A stretch of DNA of 64,000 nucleotides from Adineta vaga (Eukaryota; Rotifera): NCBI GenBank assembly GCA_021613535.1, contig CP075496.1, positions 496,001 to 560,000 of the forward strand, in the 5' to 3' direction. A model generated the notes under the pieces. The model saw only the letters and a program-made list of their open reading frames with translations. It had not been told where the DNA came from and ran no database searches. The position numbers and the translations under genes are program-made. Positions 33,648-46,084 of the stretch are shown here, piece after piece (positions within the stretch are counted from its first letter, which is position 1; each line of letters starts with the position of its first letter).

Positions 33648-34584
33648 TCAATTCTCTTTGTTCTTTTCTTCTCGTTGTAGACGTTCGTAATTATCTAAAA
33701 AAAAAAGAAGATAATTAGTTATATAAATCCAATTGAAATATAAAGGAAATTGAAACTACTTAACATGATCGAGATAATTGACAAGATTATGCGCAGAAAA
33801 CAGTGTTGAATACTAATTAACAGTTAACTAATATCAACAGAATTTAATCTGGATATCAAACATATTCTTTGTTTTTCACTTTTCAAAGATAATTTAATAT
33901 TAATTCAGAAGTGAAAATTTGTTATTATTTCGTTTTTAGTATAATAAGAAGGACGTTATATTCCTGATATTTCTCATTTCACGTTTATTCTACGCGTACA
34001 AATTGTGAACTCTGTTATGGTGCAATAAAATAAATAATACTTATAGATGGTGATATAATTATCTTCTCATTGTATATCCATCGTTGTTATTTGTTTCTTT
34101 TTCTTTTATCATTCTCTCTTGGGAGAAAGAAGAAAAAACACAAGAAAAGAAGAATTTTTCAAATACAAATATCGTTAATAATCACGGAGAAAAGTTTTTC
34201 ATTATAATTAGTTCTGATAATTCTTCTTAGATTACTAATATTTAAATCTAGTATTGAACTTTTCAGACAGTTAGCTGCTCAAAAATGAATTAATATAAAA
34301 ATGTCTTTGATATTGAGATATATCATACCTAATTCTACTCTTCCATTAGCTAAAGCAGTATCGTTTATTTCTTTTTGCCATTTTTACTCAGCTAATTTTG
34401 CTTGTAATTGTTCTATCTGATTTTCAGTAGATTTTATATCAGCATCAAGTTCTTGAATACGACTTTCATTGATAGCAATCTAAAAAAGCAAGTGAGTTAT
34501 AAACATGATTTTTCTATTTTTTACATCATTTTTGGCGTTTTGGATGAAAGTTGCTTAGTCTTTACGATCGTTCATCTTTTCTTT
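33648..34584 (-). pseudogene. Coiled-coil protein 3' end with in-frame stops
   Basis: Three exon-like blocks with good splice signals: 34525-34584, 34329-34479 and 33648-33694. The reading is coiled coil: INESRIQELDADIKSTENQI, EQLQAKLAE, then a TAA, then KWQKEINDTALANGRVELG and DNYERLQREEKNKEN. The first block also carries an in-frame TAA. Heptad hydrophobics and high Glu/Lys/Gln content are clear; the parent gene was not recognised. A foldback element sits immediately upstream at 34615-35070 and may have separated this 3' piece from the rest. Confidence 0.55.
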
Positions 34585-34614
34585 CTAAAACAAAGTATTT
34601 AATCAATAATGACT

Positions 34615-35070
34615 TGTATAAATTAAGTGAGTAGTGTAGAAATCGTTAATTCGATTCGAGTATTAAACTTCTTCTTCAACTTCTAAACTTATAAAGTTAT
34701 AATTCGAGTACTCGAGTTTTAAACTGTCCAGCTCGAAAAAAGCTGGCTAGGTGAAACCATGATTGAGCACTTCGCTTCTACACCTGCACACTCACTTTGC
34801 TTGTTCCGTTGCAACACCCACACCCACACCCTCTGTTTTTTTTTAACTGGTAGTTTGTGATCAATGAAGGAGAGATGAGCTGACCGAGCCGTTAGTTCTG
34901 GAAAGCCAGATCCGTATCTGTTTGGTTTTCATAAGATGAGTGGAATAGTTTAAAACTCGAGTACTCGAATTATAACTTTATAAGTTTATAAGTTGAATAG
35001 TTTAAAACTCGAATTAAAAGTTGAATAGTTGAAACGTCTTTTCGACTAATACATGTATGAATTAAGTGAG
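34615..35070. mobile_element. Foldback/MITE-like element with 41-bp perfect inverted arms
   Basis: 34685-34725 and 34947-34987 are perfect reverse complements over 41 bp, and similarity continues imperfectly outward on both sides. The whole is flanked by 17-bp near-identical direct repeats, TGTATAAATTAAGTGAG at 34615-34631 and TGTATGAATTAAGTGAG at 35054-35070, a plausible target-site duplication. The interior is GC-richer and lacks an ORF, so the element is non-autonomous. Confidence 0.75.
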
Positions 35071-36522
35071 AGTCTTACTCGTATATGGATATTTTGAAAA
35101 TGAGTAGAGATTAAAACAAAATATGTATATATAAAAAGCGTAGAAGAATGTAAAATAAGAAAAAGCAAAGTACATTTCGAATTATTTATTTTTTATTCGT
35201 GAGAATATATATCATTCTTCTTATAATCTTGAAAATATCAAATAATACTCGTTGAAAGCGTGCAAATTAGTTATAAATAATATTTCAAATAATAAATGAA
35301 TACTTGTCGTAGTATCTTAGTTTTATATTTAAACCTTATTCGATAAATTTCGAATATATGCTGTTACTAACCGTTCATTTGATAATATATAAAATTCAAT
35401 AAAAAATATTCTTGAAAAGTGTTAGTAAAAGAAATTGCTTGATCTCTATCTATCCATGTGGATCCAAAACATGATTTTTCATCAATTGACAAATATTGCG
35501 ATGACGTCAATTTTATCTCGTCCTCAACAAATTCACACAAAAAAGAAAAGGTAATAATATTTTATTTTAAATCCTTGGTAAAAGAATAAAGTTAATACAT
35601 TATATTGTTCATTATTTCATGAAAACGATTACATTATGACAATCTAACACGGATTAAGAAGTATTCAGAAGTTTGGTATTCTTACGGGTGAATCAGAATT
35701 TCATCTAAGAGATTGTATTAATACTCTTTCTTAGTTTAATCGTATTTATATGTTTCTATTTTAATTGTTTATCATTGAATCTTATTTATTATTATGTTTT
35801 TGGATGATTGTGATTTTTAATAAATTTTACGCTTTAAAACTTATATTTTACTCTTTTCTTAAACTTAGGTATAATAATAAAACCAAAATATCGATAGCAT
35901 CGAAAATGAGACGTGAATTAAATAAAGAAACAGAATATAAGATTCTAGCAAAAATTTTTGATATAAATGATGTGTCCAACTTGTTGTTAGAATATACAAG
36001 CAGTTGAATCTAAACATGATCAATCCAGCACCGGGAAATAAGCGTCAAAATTTCAATAAAACAAATAATATTCCGATTATAAAAATAATATTGCTATTAT
36101 TTTCAAATACAAAGTACAAACTACAAGTTTTTGTACTTAAGTAAAAGTATCAAAGTATTTCACTGAAGTAAAAGTATAAGTATCAAGTAATATTTTGCAA
36201 GTTCAAGTAAAATAATTTTACTTGAGGTACTTGTACTCGTCCTACCTCTGCCATAGATCAACGAACTTAAAAATTCTGCAATAGAAAAAATCTTTAAGGA
36301 AGATTGACTCTTCAGTTCTGATGAATATAGTCGCGCTCTTGTTCAATTTTGCGGACTTGTATCACTATAGAATCGAATATAAAGTTGATAAACGAAGAAT
36401 TATTTTCATTTATCTACAATTGAATTTAATTTAAAAAAGTTAATATTTGAATATAAAAAAGAAGCTAAAGAAAAAGAATCGTTCATAAATTGACGACGAA
36501 AGACGATTTCCGGACAGTTGCA
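35071..36522. other. Gene-poor spacer
   Basis: AT-rich. A weak ORF at 35765-36007 has no recognisable domain. The notable content is the AAGTA-type repeat at 36110-36245, listed separately. Confidence 0.5.
36110..36245. repeat. AAGTA/TACTT-rich imperfect palindromic repeat
   Basis: Contains many copies of AAGTA and TACTT in both orientations (for example AAGTACAAACTACAAG, CTTAAGTAAAAGTATC and TTTTACTTGAGGTACTTG). The pattern resembles the ends of hAT-like non-autonomous elements found in many animals. Element boundaries cannot be fixed by eye. Confidence 0.5.
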
Positions 36523-39335
36523 TCATGTACTTGTAGAGGCGGCTACCTTCTTCTTATTATTTGCTTGATCTTTATTGGCAGATATTGATTTGGCTAAATT
36601 GGCTTCTAATCTCGAACGCATTAAACGATAAATAAGTGCTGATTTATTTGTTGAACCAGTTAAATCTTTTAAACTATATAAATCATCAAATTCCCATGGA
36701 TATACTTTATTATTTGATTTGTCTTTCATTTTTAATAATTTTTCAGTAGGTGAAAGAGAATTTGTTCGAATTTTTGCTGAATTTGGACGATTTCTATTAA
36801 GTTTTTCTAAACTAATTCCTTGATTTGATGAACGAATCTCATTTATATTTGTTGTTACCGATGATACATCAGATGAATTTCCAAGTGATGTCTGAGATGA
36901 TCTTTCTACAAGATTAGTTGTTTCTCGTGTTAATTGTTGTTGTTGTTCACCAATATCTTTTTGTTCTTGTTGTCGTATTTTAAGCCATGTTCCTAAGATA
37001 AAGAAAATTTTCAATAAAATAAAATAACTTAAAAATCTTACCGAGTGTTTTCGTATCTACAACAGTAAGTTGTCGTCCACTAATAAGCCAATTTTCTTGT
37101 TGTCGATAAGTTGAAGGAGATGTAGGAGATGAATGAGAAGAAGTTGATGCAACTGCCCCGTGTCCCTATGTTTGAACTGTTTGAATGTGTTTCGCGGGCG
37201 ATGGAGATTTTGAAACAAGTACAAGACTTTTCATTCCACCAAAGCCTAATCGATCTCTTTGAGTTTTATCTAAATTTTCCCAATCTTCTGCAATAACAGT
37301 TGCTGGTTTTAACATTTCAAAATTTGATTTAAATCTTTGGATCGTTTGATATCTCATAACCATTGTATCATTGGGTGATGAAGAATGATTTCCTGGTGGT
37401 GTTGTTGTTGTTGGTGATGATGATGATACAAAGGATTCTAATGAACGATTTAATTTCGCTCGTTCATGATGTAAACGAGTTGAATTGATTGGTGGTGAAG
37501 GTTTTTGTGTTACAGATGTTTGTTGATCAGTTATTTTAGGTAAAGTTTTAGGAGACGTTGGTGGAGAATTATTTGTATTTAGTTTTGCTGGTTGTGAAAC
37601 AGGTGCAGAATTATTATTTGTATTTGATCTAGTTATCGGAGAAATAGATGATGGAAGATTCTTTTTTGTATTATCTGTTGTTGTTGTTCGTTTTTGATCC
37701 AAATATGGTAATGAACCTTTTCTTTCTAATTCATTATAAATACAACGAAAACCTTTTATTGATCTTAATGGAAATATTCGTTGATTTTGACGAATTTTAT
37801 CAAAACATTCAATTGATAATACTAAAGTAAATTCTAATAGAAAATAAATTTACAATAATAAAAATATTCTTACAAATCGATTCTTGAACAACAGGTGGAA
37901 TAGCTTGAAGTAGTGTATTTGTATTTGTTTGTAAAGCAGGATTAACATTAACTTCAATTAACCAAACTTTCATATTTTCATCAATCATAAAATCATAACC
38001 AAATAAACCAAAACATCCAACACGTTTTTTCAATCTCATTCGAATACTTTCAATTATATTTAACATTATACGTTGAATAATTTTCTAAAATTTTCAAAAT
38101 GAATCTTATTTTTTCTTCATTTAATAAAACTTACAGGTAAAATATTTAAAACCCAATCTTTTTCTACATTTTTATTTGGTGCAATATTTTCATTAATATA
38201 TTCACTAAAAAATATCTATTTAAAATGAAAATAATCTCAAATAAAAATACCAACTTGAATTGTTCCATTGTCCAAGATGTTTCTTCTTTATGTTCATAAT
38301 ATTTTGGATCTTTCTTTTGCATATACTAAAATAAAAAAAATCATTTAATCAAATTGAAAATCATTTCAATAAGAAATACTTGATTAGTCAGATGAGTAAG
38401 AAGATTTCCATCATTAGCATCAAAATCAAACATTGAAAGTCTAATATAACCTTTATGATAAAGAACAATTAATGGTTTAACACTTGATATAAGCATATAA
38501 CAACGAATATCAAATTTTTTTCCATGAATTAATAATGGATTCATAATATAACTAAAAATTTAATTACAATGGGTAAAAATTTTCTAAAGAAAAAACAAAC
38601 CGTTGAACAATTCTTTTCATTGGTTTAACTGACATTTGTTTTTTCTTATCCATTGCATCAAGTTCAGCAAATTTTGTTTTAAAATTTTCCATATCTCGAA
38701 CAAGATAAATTCCTTTACCTTGATTAAGTCCACTTGGTTTACAAATCCAAACATCACCGGCTAAAATACAATTTAGAAAAGAAAATGATTTAATATTTAT
38801 AAACAACAACATACGTTTATGAATACTAAAAAGAGTATCTCGATCATTTTTTTCATCTAATTTATAAGTATCAGGAACAAATTCATTTAAAGATAGAAAA
38901 TTTGGTGGACGTCTATTTAAAGATGAAGTCACTTTCTCATAAGTTTGTAATGATTGCCATAATTGTAATTTAGTTGTAAAATAATCTTCACCTTGAATAT
39001 GATTAACTAATTGTTCACCATCTTTAAATGCATTCCAATTTATACTTGAACTACATTGAACCCATTTAAATTTATAATCATCTGTTCTTTCTAATTGTCG
39101 TTCATATCCAACTGATGTTAAAATACTTTCAATTCTGAATAAAAGAAAACAAAAAATGAGATTTTTGAAAAGAAAACAATTTTTACAATTCAGGATTATT
39201 TCCTTGTCCAATATAACATTTCGGTAAAGAATCGTTAGAAAGTGGATGTGGTTCAGGTTTTTTTGTTGCTTTTGATTCAGTTGTTAAGACATTGGGAGGA
39301 TCAGTTGGTGTTGTTGACTGATGTTCTTCAGCCAT
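36523..39335 (-). CDS. TTLL10: Tubulin-tyrosine-ligase-like protein, TTLL10 type, with an in-frame TAG before its last exons
   Basis: Minus-strand exons: 39187-39335, 38815-39134, 38601-38760, 38380-38551, 38251-38325, 38135-38215, 37874-38084 and 37042-37821, then 36523-36992. The ATP-grasp ligase core shows CYIGQGNNPEL, the FKWVQC...GEQLVNH segment, TTKLQL, WICKPSGLNQGKGIYL, IVQRYIMNPLLIHGKKFDIR, HLTNQYMQKKDP, GYDFMIDENMKVWLIEVN, and NPALQTN. These fit TTLL10, a protein polyglycylase, better than polyglutamylase TTLLs. A low-complexity Ser/Thr/Pro tail follows. At 37166-37168 an in-frame TAG ends the ORF (607 aa). Yet the same frame continues across a well-formed intron for about 197 more codons to 36523, including ENWLISGRQLTVVDTKTLG and PWEFDDLYSLKDLTGSTNKS. 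The catalytic domain is intact either way. The stop may be a recent nonsense mutation, a sequence error or a readthrough codon. Confidence 0.9.
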
Positions 39336-40649
39336 CAATCTAAAAGAATATACATTGAAATAAAAAAGAAAATCTTTTTTGTTTAATTTAACTCGAAGGA
39401 AAAGAAATCTTATTTTTCTCGTTATTGACAACGAATAAGCATAGTGACTCTTAAACCGAACGAAAATCAACTTTTCTGCCTTGTTTGTTAAACAAATATT
39501 TCTAATTGAAAAAGAAACAATAATCAGATTCATTTTCAAGAGATTTCTTTAGAAAATAGAAAAACTTCACTTCCTAGGTCAAATTTCATTCGACTTAACA
39601 GAACTTACAATAATTATTTCAATTGAATATTGAACAAGAAAATAAAAGATTCACACATAAATAAAATTGTTCATTGTGTTAATATTCTTACCTACATAGA
39701 AACTGAGAATAAATGTGAATGGAGATGACATAAAAAAAGAGTTCGAGAGAAAGAAGAAGAAGAAAAAAAAGAAAGAATTGTTTGTGCTTGTTCTTTTTCT
39801 TCGCACTCGATTTCTTTGGCATCAGTTTGAAGAACGAACACAATAACATGTTCTCCTATCAACACATTCAACAACAAAAAACATCGCTGTCAATAACAAC
39901 CAACTTGTTACAATTTGTTTTTAAAGAAAGAAAAATCTATTTCACATCAGTTGAAATAGTAGAATATCATTTAATAAAAAGAGATTTATTACATGGACAA
40001 TAGAAACAAAATACGATCCTTTCTACAAATTGTCTACAACGGAAATCAAGGTCATTCTTATCTTATGAAATCAAAGAAAAAGAAGGAATTGTTAAAATCA
40101 TATTTACTGTTAAAAATTCATATTTTGTTATTTACTCAATCGAAGTACACTGATGTGTTTTTCTTTCAATAAAATACATCAATTCTCGAAGATAGGTTGA
40201 TTTAAACATTTCGAATAAAATCTCAGTGTTTTTTTAAGAAAATATTTTCTTTAGTAAAATCATTCGATGGAAGAAAACGCTCTCATATCAAATAAATGCA
40301 TAGATGATTAACAGAATTCATAATGATATTTGAGAGAAAATTCTTCTTCTTGTCATGATGTTTTGCTCATTCTTAGCTAATGCTAAATAAAAGACTGTGA
40401 AAATCAATCTCTCTTGTGCTAGTATCGACTAGAACAATTTTAAAAAGGTATTTATTTTTAATCATTACTAGCACATATCGGAGCGATGCTTCAATATAAT
40501 GAATCAAGAAAAAGTTTAGTTAATTCAAGTTCTTTATATTCTACTAAAGACGAATAATTAAATATAAGGATTGAATTCTTGTCAACAACACGACGATAAC
40601 ATGTCCAGGTCGAACAATCTTCGTCGTTGGATTCTGGCGCGGAATTCAT

Positions 40650-40668
40650 CGGATTTCGTCGAAATCCG
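40650..40668. repeat. Perfect 9-bp dyad
   Basis: CGGATTTCG-T-CGAAATCCG forms a perfect palindrome with a one-base centre, within a local GC-rich patch that opens with CCAGGTCGAAC. Possibly a protein-binding dyad or part of an unknown element. Confidence 0.5.
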
Positions 40669-41285
40669 ACGGAGCAATATTCACCTGAGTGTGTCTTCGG
40701 GAAATATTTTCCATCGATAAAGAGCAGAAGTTGAATATCTTGTTGTGAATGGCACGATTAAATGTGTTGCATTGGCAAATTGGTTATGATTCAATGAAGA
40801 CAGAATCAACGCAGGTCGTTTCTTTTTTTCTCCAATGATTGATGATGAAATAATGCGATTTCGCCCGGTTGATAAACATGTCTAAATAAACAGAAGATTC
40901 AAGTAGTAAATTTGATACGCACAAAAAAAACTAAGACAAGACTATGTGTACTACAGATAGAATATCGCACCCCTTTTATGTAATGAATCGTCACGAACGA
41001 GATTATCATAACTATGTTTTTACGATGTGTTGCTTTCTAGTTTCTGAGTGATATATTTCCGAATTTTTGAAACTTGTTTTTGTGTTCAATGTTTATTATT
41101 GAAACTATCAGGTTTATTTATCGTCGAACTAAAATCATCTGGAATTCGATTCCAAGCCGATTGTGCATATAGGATAGTTTGATTTCATCCACTCTCTTCT
41201 CTCTTCAAAACCGTAAAAAAAGATCACATTTATTTGAGAGATTGACGAAACAATTCTTAAAATTTTTTTAATAAATGCAAGTTTT

Positions 41286-41462
41286 AACGAAATAAGTGAT
41301 TTTTCAGTTTAAATTCTATTCATAGTGAAGTCAAAATGCTTTCAATAAATAAGATGGTGTAGTTCGTGGTGTCCTGACGTTGTCATCGTAGATGACGAAG
41401 CGTCGAAAAATGAAGAAAATCACAATTTCGTCTCTCTTCACTGAAAAATCACTTATTTCGTT
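41286..41462. mobile_element. MITE-like element with 23-bp perfect inverted repeats
   Basis: 41286-41308 and 41440-41462 are exact reverse complements over 23 bp (core CGAAATAAGTGATTTTTCAG). The 131-bp interior has a small hairpin GTCATC-GTA-GATGAC near 41381 and no ORF. Size and structure suit a non-autonomous DNA element. No clear target-site duplication was found. Confidence 0.6.
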
Positions 41463-42056
41463 GAAACAATTTTTACTGTATTTTAAAAACTTTTAAAGTC
41501 TGTTAGGTTTTGTGGTTTAATGGATCATCTATTTTATTATATTTTGAGAAATTCTTTTTAATCAGGTTTCATAGTCCTTTTCTTACATAAATATGATATA
41601 TGCCATAATTATAGTGCATACAAATCGAAGTTTTTTGTCAGTACATATATGAGTACACTATTATATGCTTCAAAAACTGCGAAAAATAAAAATGTGATAG
41701 AGAAGATTCCAAGTTATTGACATATCTTGTCCTGTAGATCTTTATCTGCATCTAAACTATAGAAATAGCTATTGTTTTTTTTATAAAAGTCATAGTAATC
41801 TCCAACCCTGACAAAATATTATTTTCCATCTAGTATAAATATGACGATATATTTGCTCAATACAAAACTGAAAAGTAAAACCATCGATATTAATTATAAA
41901 CATAAAGGATTATAATGAACGATATTGAGAATGTAGCGCCCTCTTTTACTTTATTCACGGATATTTCTGTGCAATAAATTTGATTGGATGAAAAAATGTC
42001 TTTGATTTCAAAATTCTATAATAATTCCTTTTTTCATTAGAAAATTAACAAAGAGA

Positions 42057-44181
42057 ATGTCAGGAAAATCTCATCGAGATAATGTTGATGTCGATAGTGA
42101 AGTAGGCGATCGTGATCGTCATCGTCGAACAGTTCAATCTGATCGTGGTCGTTCTTCATCTCCAACAACATCAAAACGAGTTCGTCGTAATAATGAAGAA
42201 CATGTTGAAAAAGAATTAATCAATGAAATTTCATCAAATTCAAATATTGAAATCAATCGAAAAGAAAAATCCGAAGGTTCAACACAATTAGATAATATTT
42301 ATGCATCACTTTTACCATCAAGTGATTATTATGAAAGATCATATATGCATCGTGATATTGTTACACATATTATTGTTACAATAACGGATTTTTTAATAAC
42401 TGGTTCACAAGATGGTCATATTAAATTCTGGCGAATTATTACACCTGATTATATAAAACAACAACAAACAGCAACATCATATCAAACAGCTCGATCAAAT
42501 GAAGAAAAAGATCCTCATATGAATACAGTTCCTGGTCCAATTGAATTTGTTAAACATTTCCGTGCACATTTAGGTCCAATATTAACATTATGTGTCAATT
42601 CATCAGGAACATTATTATGTTCATCATGTAATGATCGAACAGTGAAAATGTTTGATGTTTTAGCATTTGATATGATAACAATGGTTAAATTAGATTTTGT
42701 ACCATTAATGTGTTCATTTGTTCATTCATCACGTCAAGCTTTATCAACATTAGCTGTATCAGATAGTCAATCATCATCAATCTATTTATATGATGGACGA
42801 ACATTAAATATTAAAGAACCAATTGGAATTATCTCTAAAATCGGTCATGCATCATCTGTATCAATTATAAGTTATTGTCCAAAATATGATCTAGCAATAT
42901 CATGTGATCAATCTTCAATAATTAATTATTGGTCACCAAATGATTTACAAAATCTTCCATCAGAAATATTATTTAAATCGAAATTAGATACAGATTTATT
43001 TGAATTAATTAAACATAAATTAATTCCAGTTGCATTAGAATTCAATTCATCAGGTGAACAATTTGCTTTAATTGGAAAATCAACAACACAACGAAAATTA
43101 TTTCTATTTGATACATTAAAAGGAAAGATTATAAAACGATTTGATGAACATTTAGATGTTTATAAACAATTACATGAACGTTTACAAACAAAACAACAAG
43201 AAAATGAAGAAAAAAAATCGAAATTAAATCTTTTAAATAATGTTGAATATTCACGACGTTTAACAATTGAAAAAGATTTAGAAAAACATGAATCAATTTA
43301 TTCATTAATTAATTTACAATTTGATTCATCAGGAACATTTCTTTTCTATTCAACTTTATATGGAATTAAAATGTTAAATTTAAGAACAAATGCTATTAAA
43401 CATTTTTTTGGTACAACTGAAAATGCACGATTTATTCGTTTAGCACTTTATCAAACACAAAAATCAGCTGATCAAGATTATAATCCAACAATTCTTTTTA
43501 CAACTGCTTATAAAAAAAATCGATTCTATTTATTTACAAGAAATAATCCACAAGATAGTCGAAGTGAACATGATAATGATCGTGATGTTTATAATGAAAA
43601 ACCATCACGTGAAGAAATCTTAACAGCAACAGAAGAACAAGCTTTATCATCATTATCACAATCAGCAATTATTCATACAACTTATGGTGATATTCATCTT
43701 CGTCTATTTCCTGAATATGTTCCAAAAACTTGTGAAAATTTTATTCAACATTCCAAACAATCGTATTATAATAATTGTATTTTTCATCGTGTTATTAAAC
43801 AATTTATGATTCAAACAGGTTTGATTTGAATATAGTTAACTTTGATGAAAGATTTTATGTATGATTTATTATTTAGGTGATCCATTGGGAAATGGTACTG
43901 GTGGTCAATCAATATGGGGAAAAGATTTTGAAGATGAATTTCATCCACAATTAAAACATGATCGTCCATATACACTTTCAATGGCAAATGCAGGACCAAA
44001 TACAAATGGAAGTCAATTTTTTATTACACTTGTTCCATGTCCATGGTTAGATAACAAACATACAATTTTTGGAAGAGTTTCCAAAGGAATGGATGTTGTT
44101 GAAAAGATTGCTCTAACTAAAACAGACAGACATGATAAACCTTTAGATGAAATTAAAATTATTTCTATTTCTATTAAATAA
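42057..44181 (+). CDS. PPWD1: Peptidyl-prolyl isomerase with WD40 repeats
   Basis: Two exons, 42057-43818 and 43877-44181, 688 aa (human PPWD1 is about 646). Order: a charged Arg/Asp/Ser N-terminus; [10 protein letters not shown] and [16 protein letters not shown] starting the WD40 propeller; [15 protein letters not shown] and [12 protein letters not shown]; then the C-terminal cyclophilin domain from about residue 540. That domain holds [40 protein letters not shown] and [10 protein letters not shown]. The catalytic Arg of FHRVI and the cyclosporin-site Trp are present. PPWD1 is a spliceosome-associated nuclear isomerase. The intron splits the cyclophilin core at QTG|G, with 58 bp between exons. 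Confidence 0.95.
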
Positions 44182-46084
44182 ACATTATCAATAGTTGAAT
44201 CGATATATAATGAATTTATATATCTATCAAGTGTCAGTAATATAATCTTAAGTCACATGATGATCGTACATTTTCTTTTTGTGATTTACAGCATTTTTTT
44301 CTATCATCTAATTGGATATGTTTATCTATTTTTCAATAAAGTCTTCGTGAGACATTCAATGGAGCGAACTATCTTATCTATTATCGAAAAAGTCGTTTTG
44401 ATTTCTAATGATCGAATCAGCTCATATTTATGCGACATTTGAATTTAAAATGAATGTTAAACAACCAAATAAGTTTATCAAGAAATATTCAGAATTTAAT
44501 TAAATATTATTGTACTTCATTATCATTTCATATATTTCTTTTTCTAACTATTCCTTCAGTTCATAATATTGTTTAAATAACAGAGATTGTTATTCAGTCT
44601 GATGATTAGTTTTTTCTTTATTGTCTTTTTTTATAGAAATATTATGATCGTGTGGAAAAGTTTTTGATTGAAAAGCAAATAAATATAGATATTTATTTTG
44701 TTTTTGATTTTACATGTCATAGAATATCACAGAGATTTGACTAGTGGTAAACACCATAGTGTTGCACATTAATCCATATTTTAGGAATTCAAAATAGATT
44801 GTAGAACCAATTAGCGAATTTACATGTGTGTTAATCGAAAAAACTATCCTTGAATAAGAGATAATGGAAGTGCATATTACGCAGACATCGTTCTGGAAGG
44901 GAAAGATCAATTGATAAACAATTAACGTGATTGAAACGAATAAAGGCGATGAAATTTCTATTTCTATGAAAAAAATATGTATTCAAGATTATTCATATGA
45001 TGATAAAGCAAGTATAGATCATCATTTGAACATGTAGATAGAAATTTCATTGAAGACTCTAGTTGACCTCGTCGATTCCAATGACATCGAGCAAACCATT
45101 GATGTTCTTCAAGCCAAAATGACTTTCGAAAAGATTCAACCAAATCAGTAATGTGTTTGTCAGAATTATCTTTATCGAGCAAATTGAATTTCATTCTCAA
45201 TCGAAAACTATGGAGATGAGATAACTGACGACGAAAAATCCTTTCCCATTGATCACTATTGAAATTATTGAATCCGTAACAAAACAATTTCTGTCAACAC
45301 CAAACACATTTTTTTTGTAAGAAAATAAAGAAGAAATCGTTCGGACTTATATAAATCTTAAAGATGGGAATGAGTTTATCAAATACAAATGTGAATATTA
45401 GCTTCGAACATCGGATCTCTTTTGATTAAACATGTCGATGGTAACTGATTTTGTAACCATCTAACAACGTCATCACTTTCTGTTTTCTCAGAGTGATCAT
45501 CTTTCGCAATTGAATAGTCAAAACACGAAGCTTATTCAAATGATGAATAAGTTAAAGTAGAATTACAATGAACATAAATGACCGAGTCATCATTTCTATT
45601 GTTTTAATTCTCAATATGAATTAGAATTAGAAACAAATTTCACAAAGACGTCTATATATGAACGATAGTCTGACGAGCATATCGAATTTATCATGTAAGT
45701 CATATAATTTGTTTTGCACTATCAAATTTCGATGCGTTGTTTGGAAAAAAACATTACTGAAAAACAGCGCCATCTATTTCTTCAGTATTCACATGAAATC
45801 TATTCGACATTCCTTAAAATTTGTATTTACCAATGATTATTCAAATTTATCAACATTTAGAAATAGAATTAAACATAAGAATATATAGAAATAATTGTCG
45901 AGAATTCGAAAATAATCTCTTTAAAGTAGATCATCACCATCTTGATTGTTAGAAAAATGAATACGAGGATGATCTATATGAAAAAACGAGATAAGTTTGT
46001 ATAAATAAAAAACAATTAAATTTTAGATAATATCAAGATAATTTAAATATTTATTAAATAAATCATATCTTAATTTTTTTTCAG
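44182..46084. other. Spacer between PPWD1 and WDR12
   Basis: AT-rich. The only supported content is the F-box-family remnant at 44964-45287. ORFs at 44257-44442 and 45658-45888 show no domain. Confidence 0.5.
44964..45287 (-). pseudogene. C-terminal fragment of the F-box/LRR-like family
   Basis: The reading QWERIFRRQLSHLHSFRLRM, then LVESFRKSFWLEEHQWFARC, has the W(E/Q)...L..L..F.L.. and SFW...HQWF..C blocks typical of the C-terminal part of this lineage's F-box proteins. No F-box, LRR portion or start exon is present. It is an isolated decayed 3' piece. Confidence 0.5.

Larger units (their letters stand above)
39336..42056. other. Divergent spacer between TTLL10 and PPWD1
   Basis: Starts with the TTLL10 5' UTR (acceptor close to 39341). 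Open frames at 39183-39539 and 39692-40003 are not credible. It contains the palindrome at 40650-40668 in a GC-richer patch (about 40600-40760), and a MITE-like inverted repeat at 41286-41462. GCGCCCTCT occurs at about 41937, 120 bp before the PPWD1 start. Confidence 0.5.

Noticed and set aside
37141-37166. A 25-nt GT...AG stretch spanning the TTLL10 TAG as a tiny intron
   Set aside because: Far below the minimum intron size seen here (about 45 nt) and its ends are poor; kept as an in-frame stop instead.
43811-44005. Minus-strand ORF in PPWD1 exon 2
   Set aside because: Overlaps the cyclophilin coding exon antisense and has no features.
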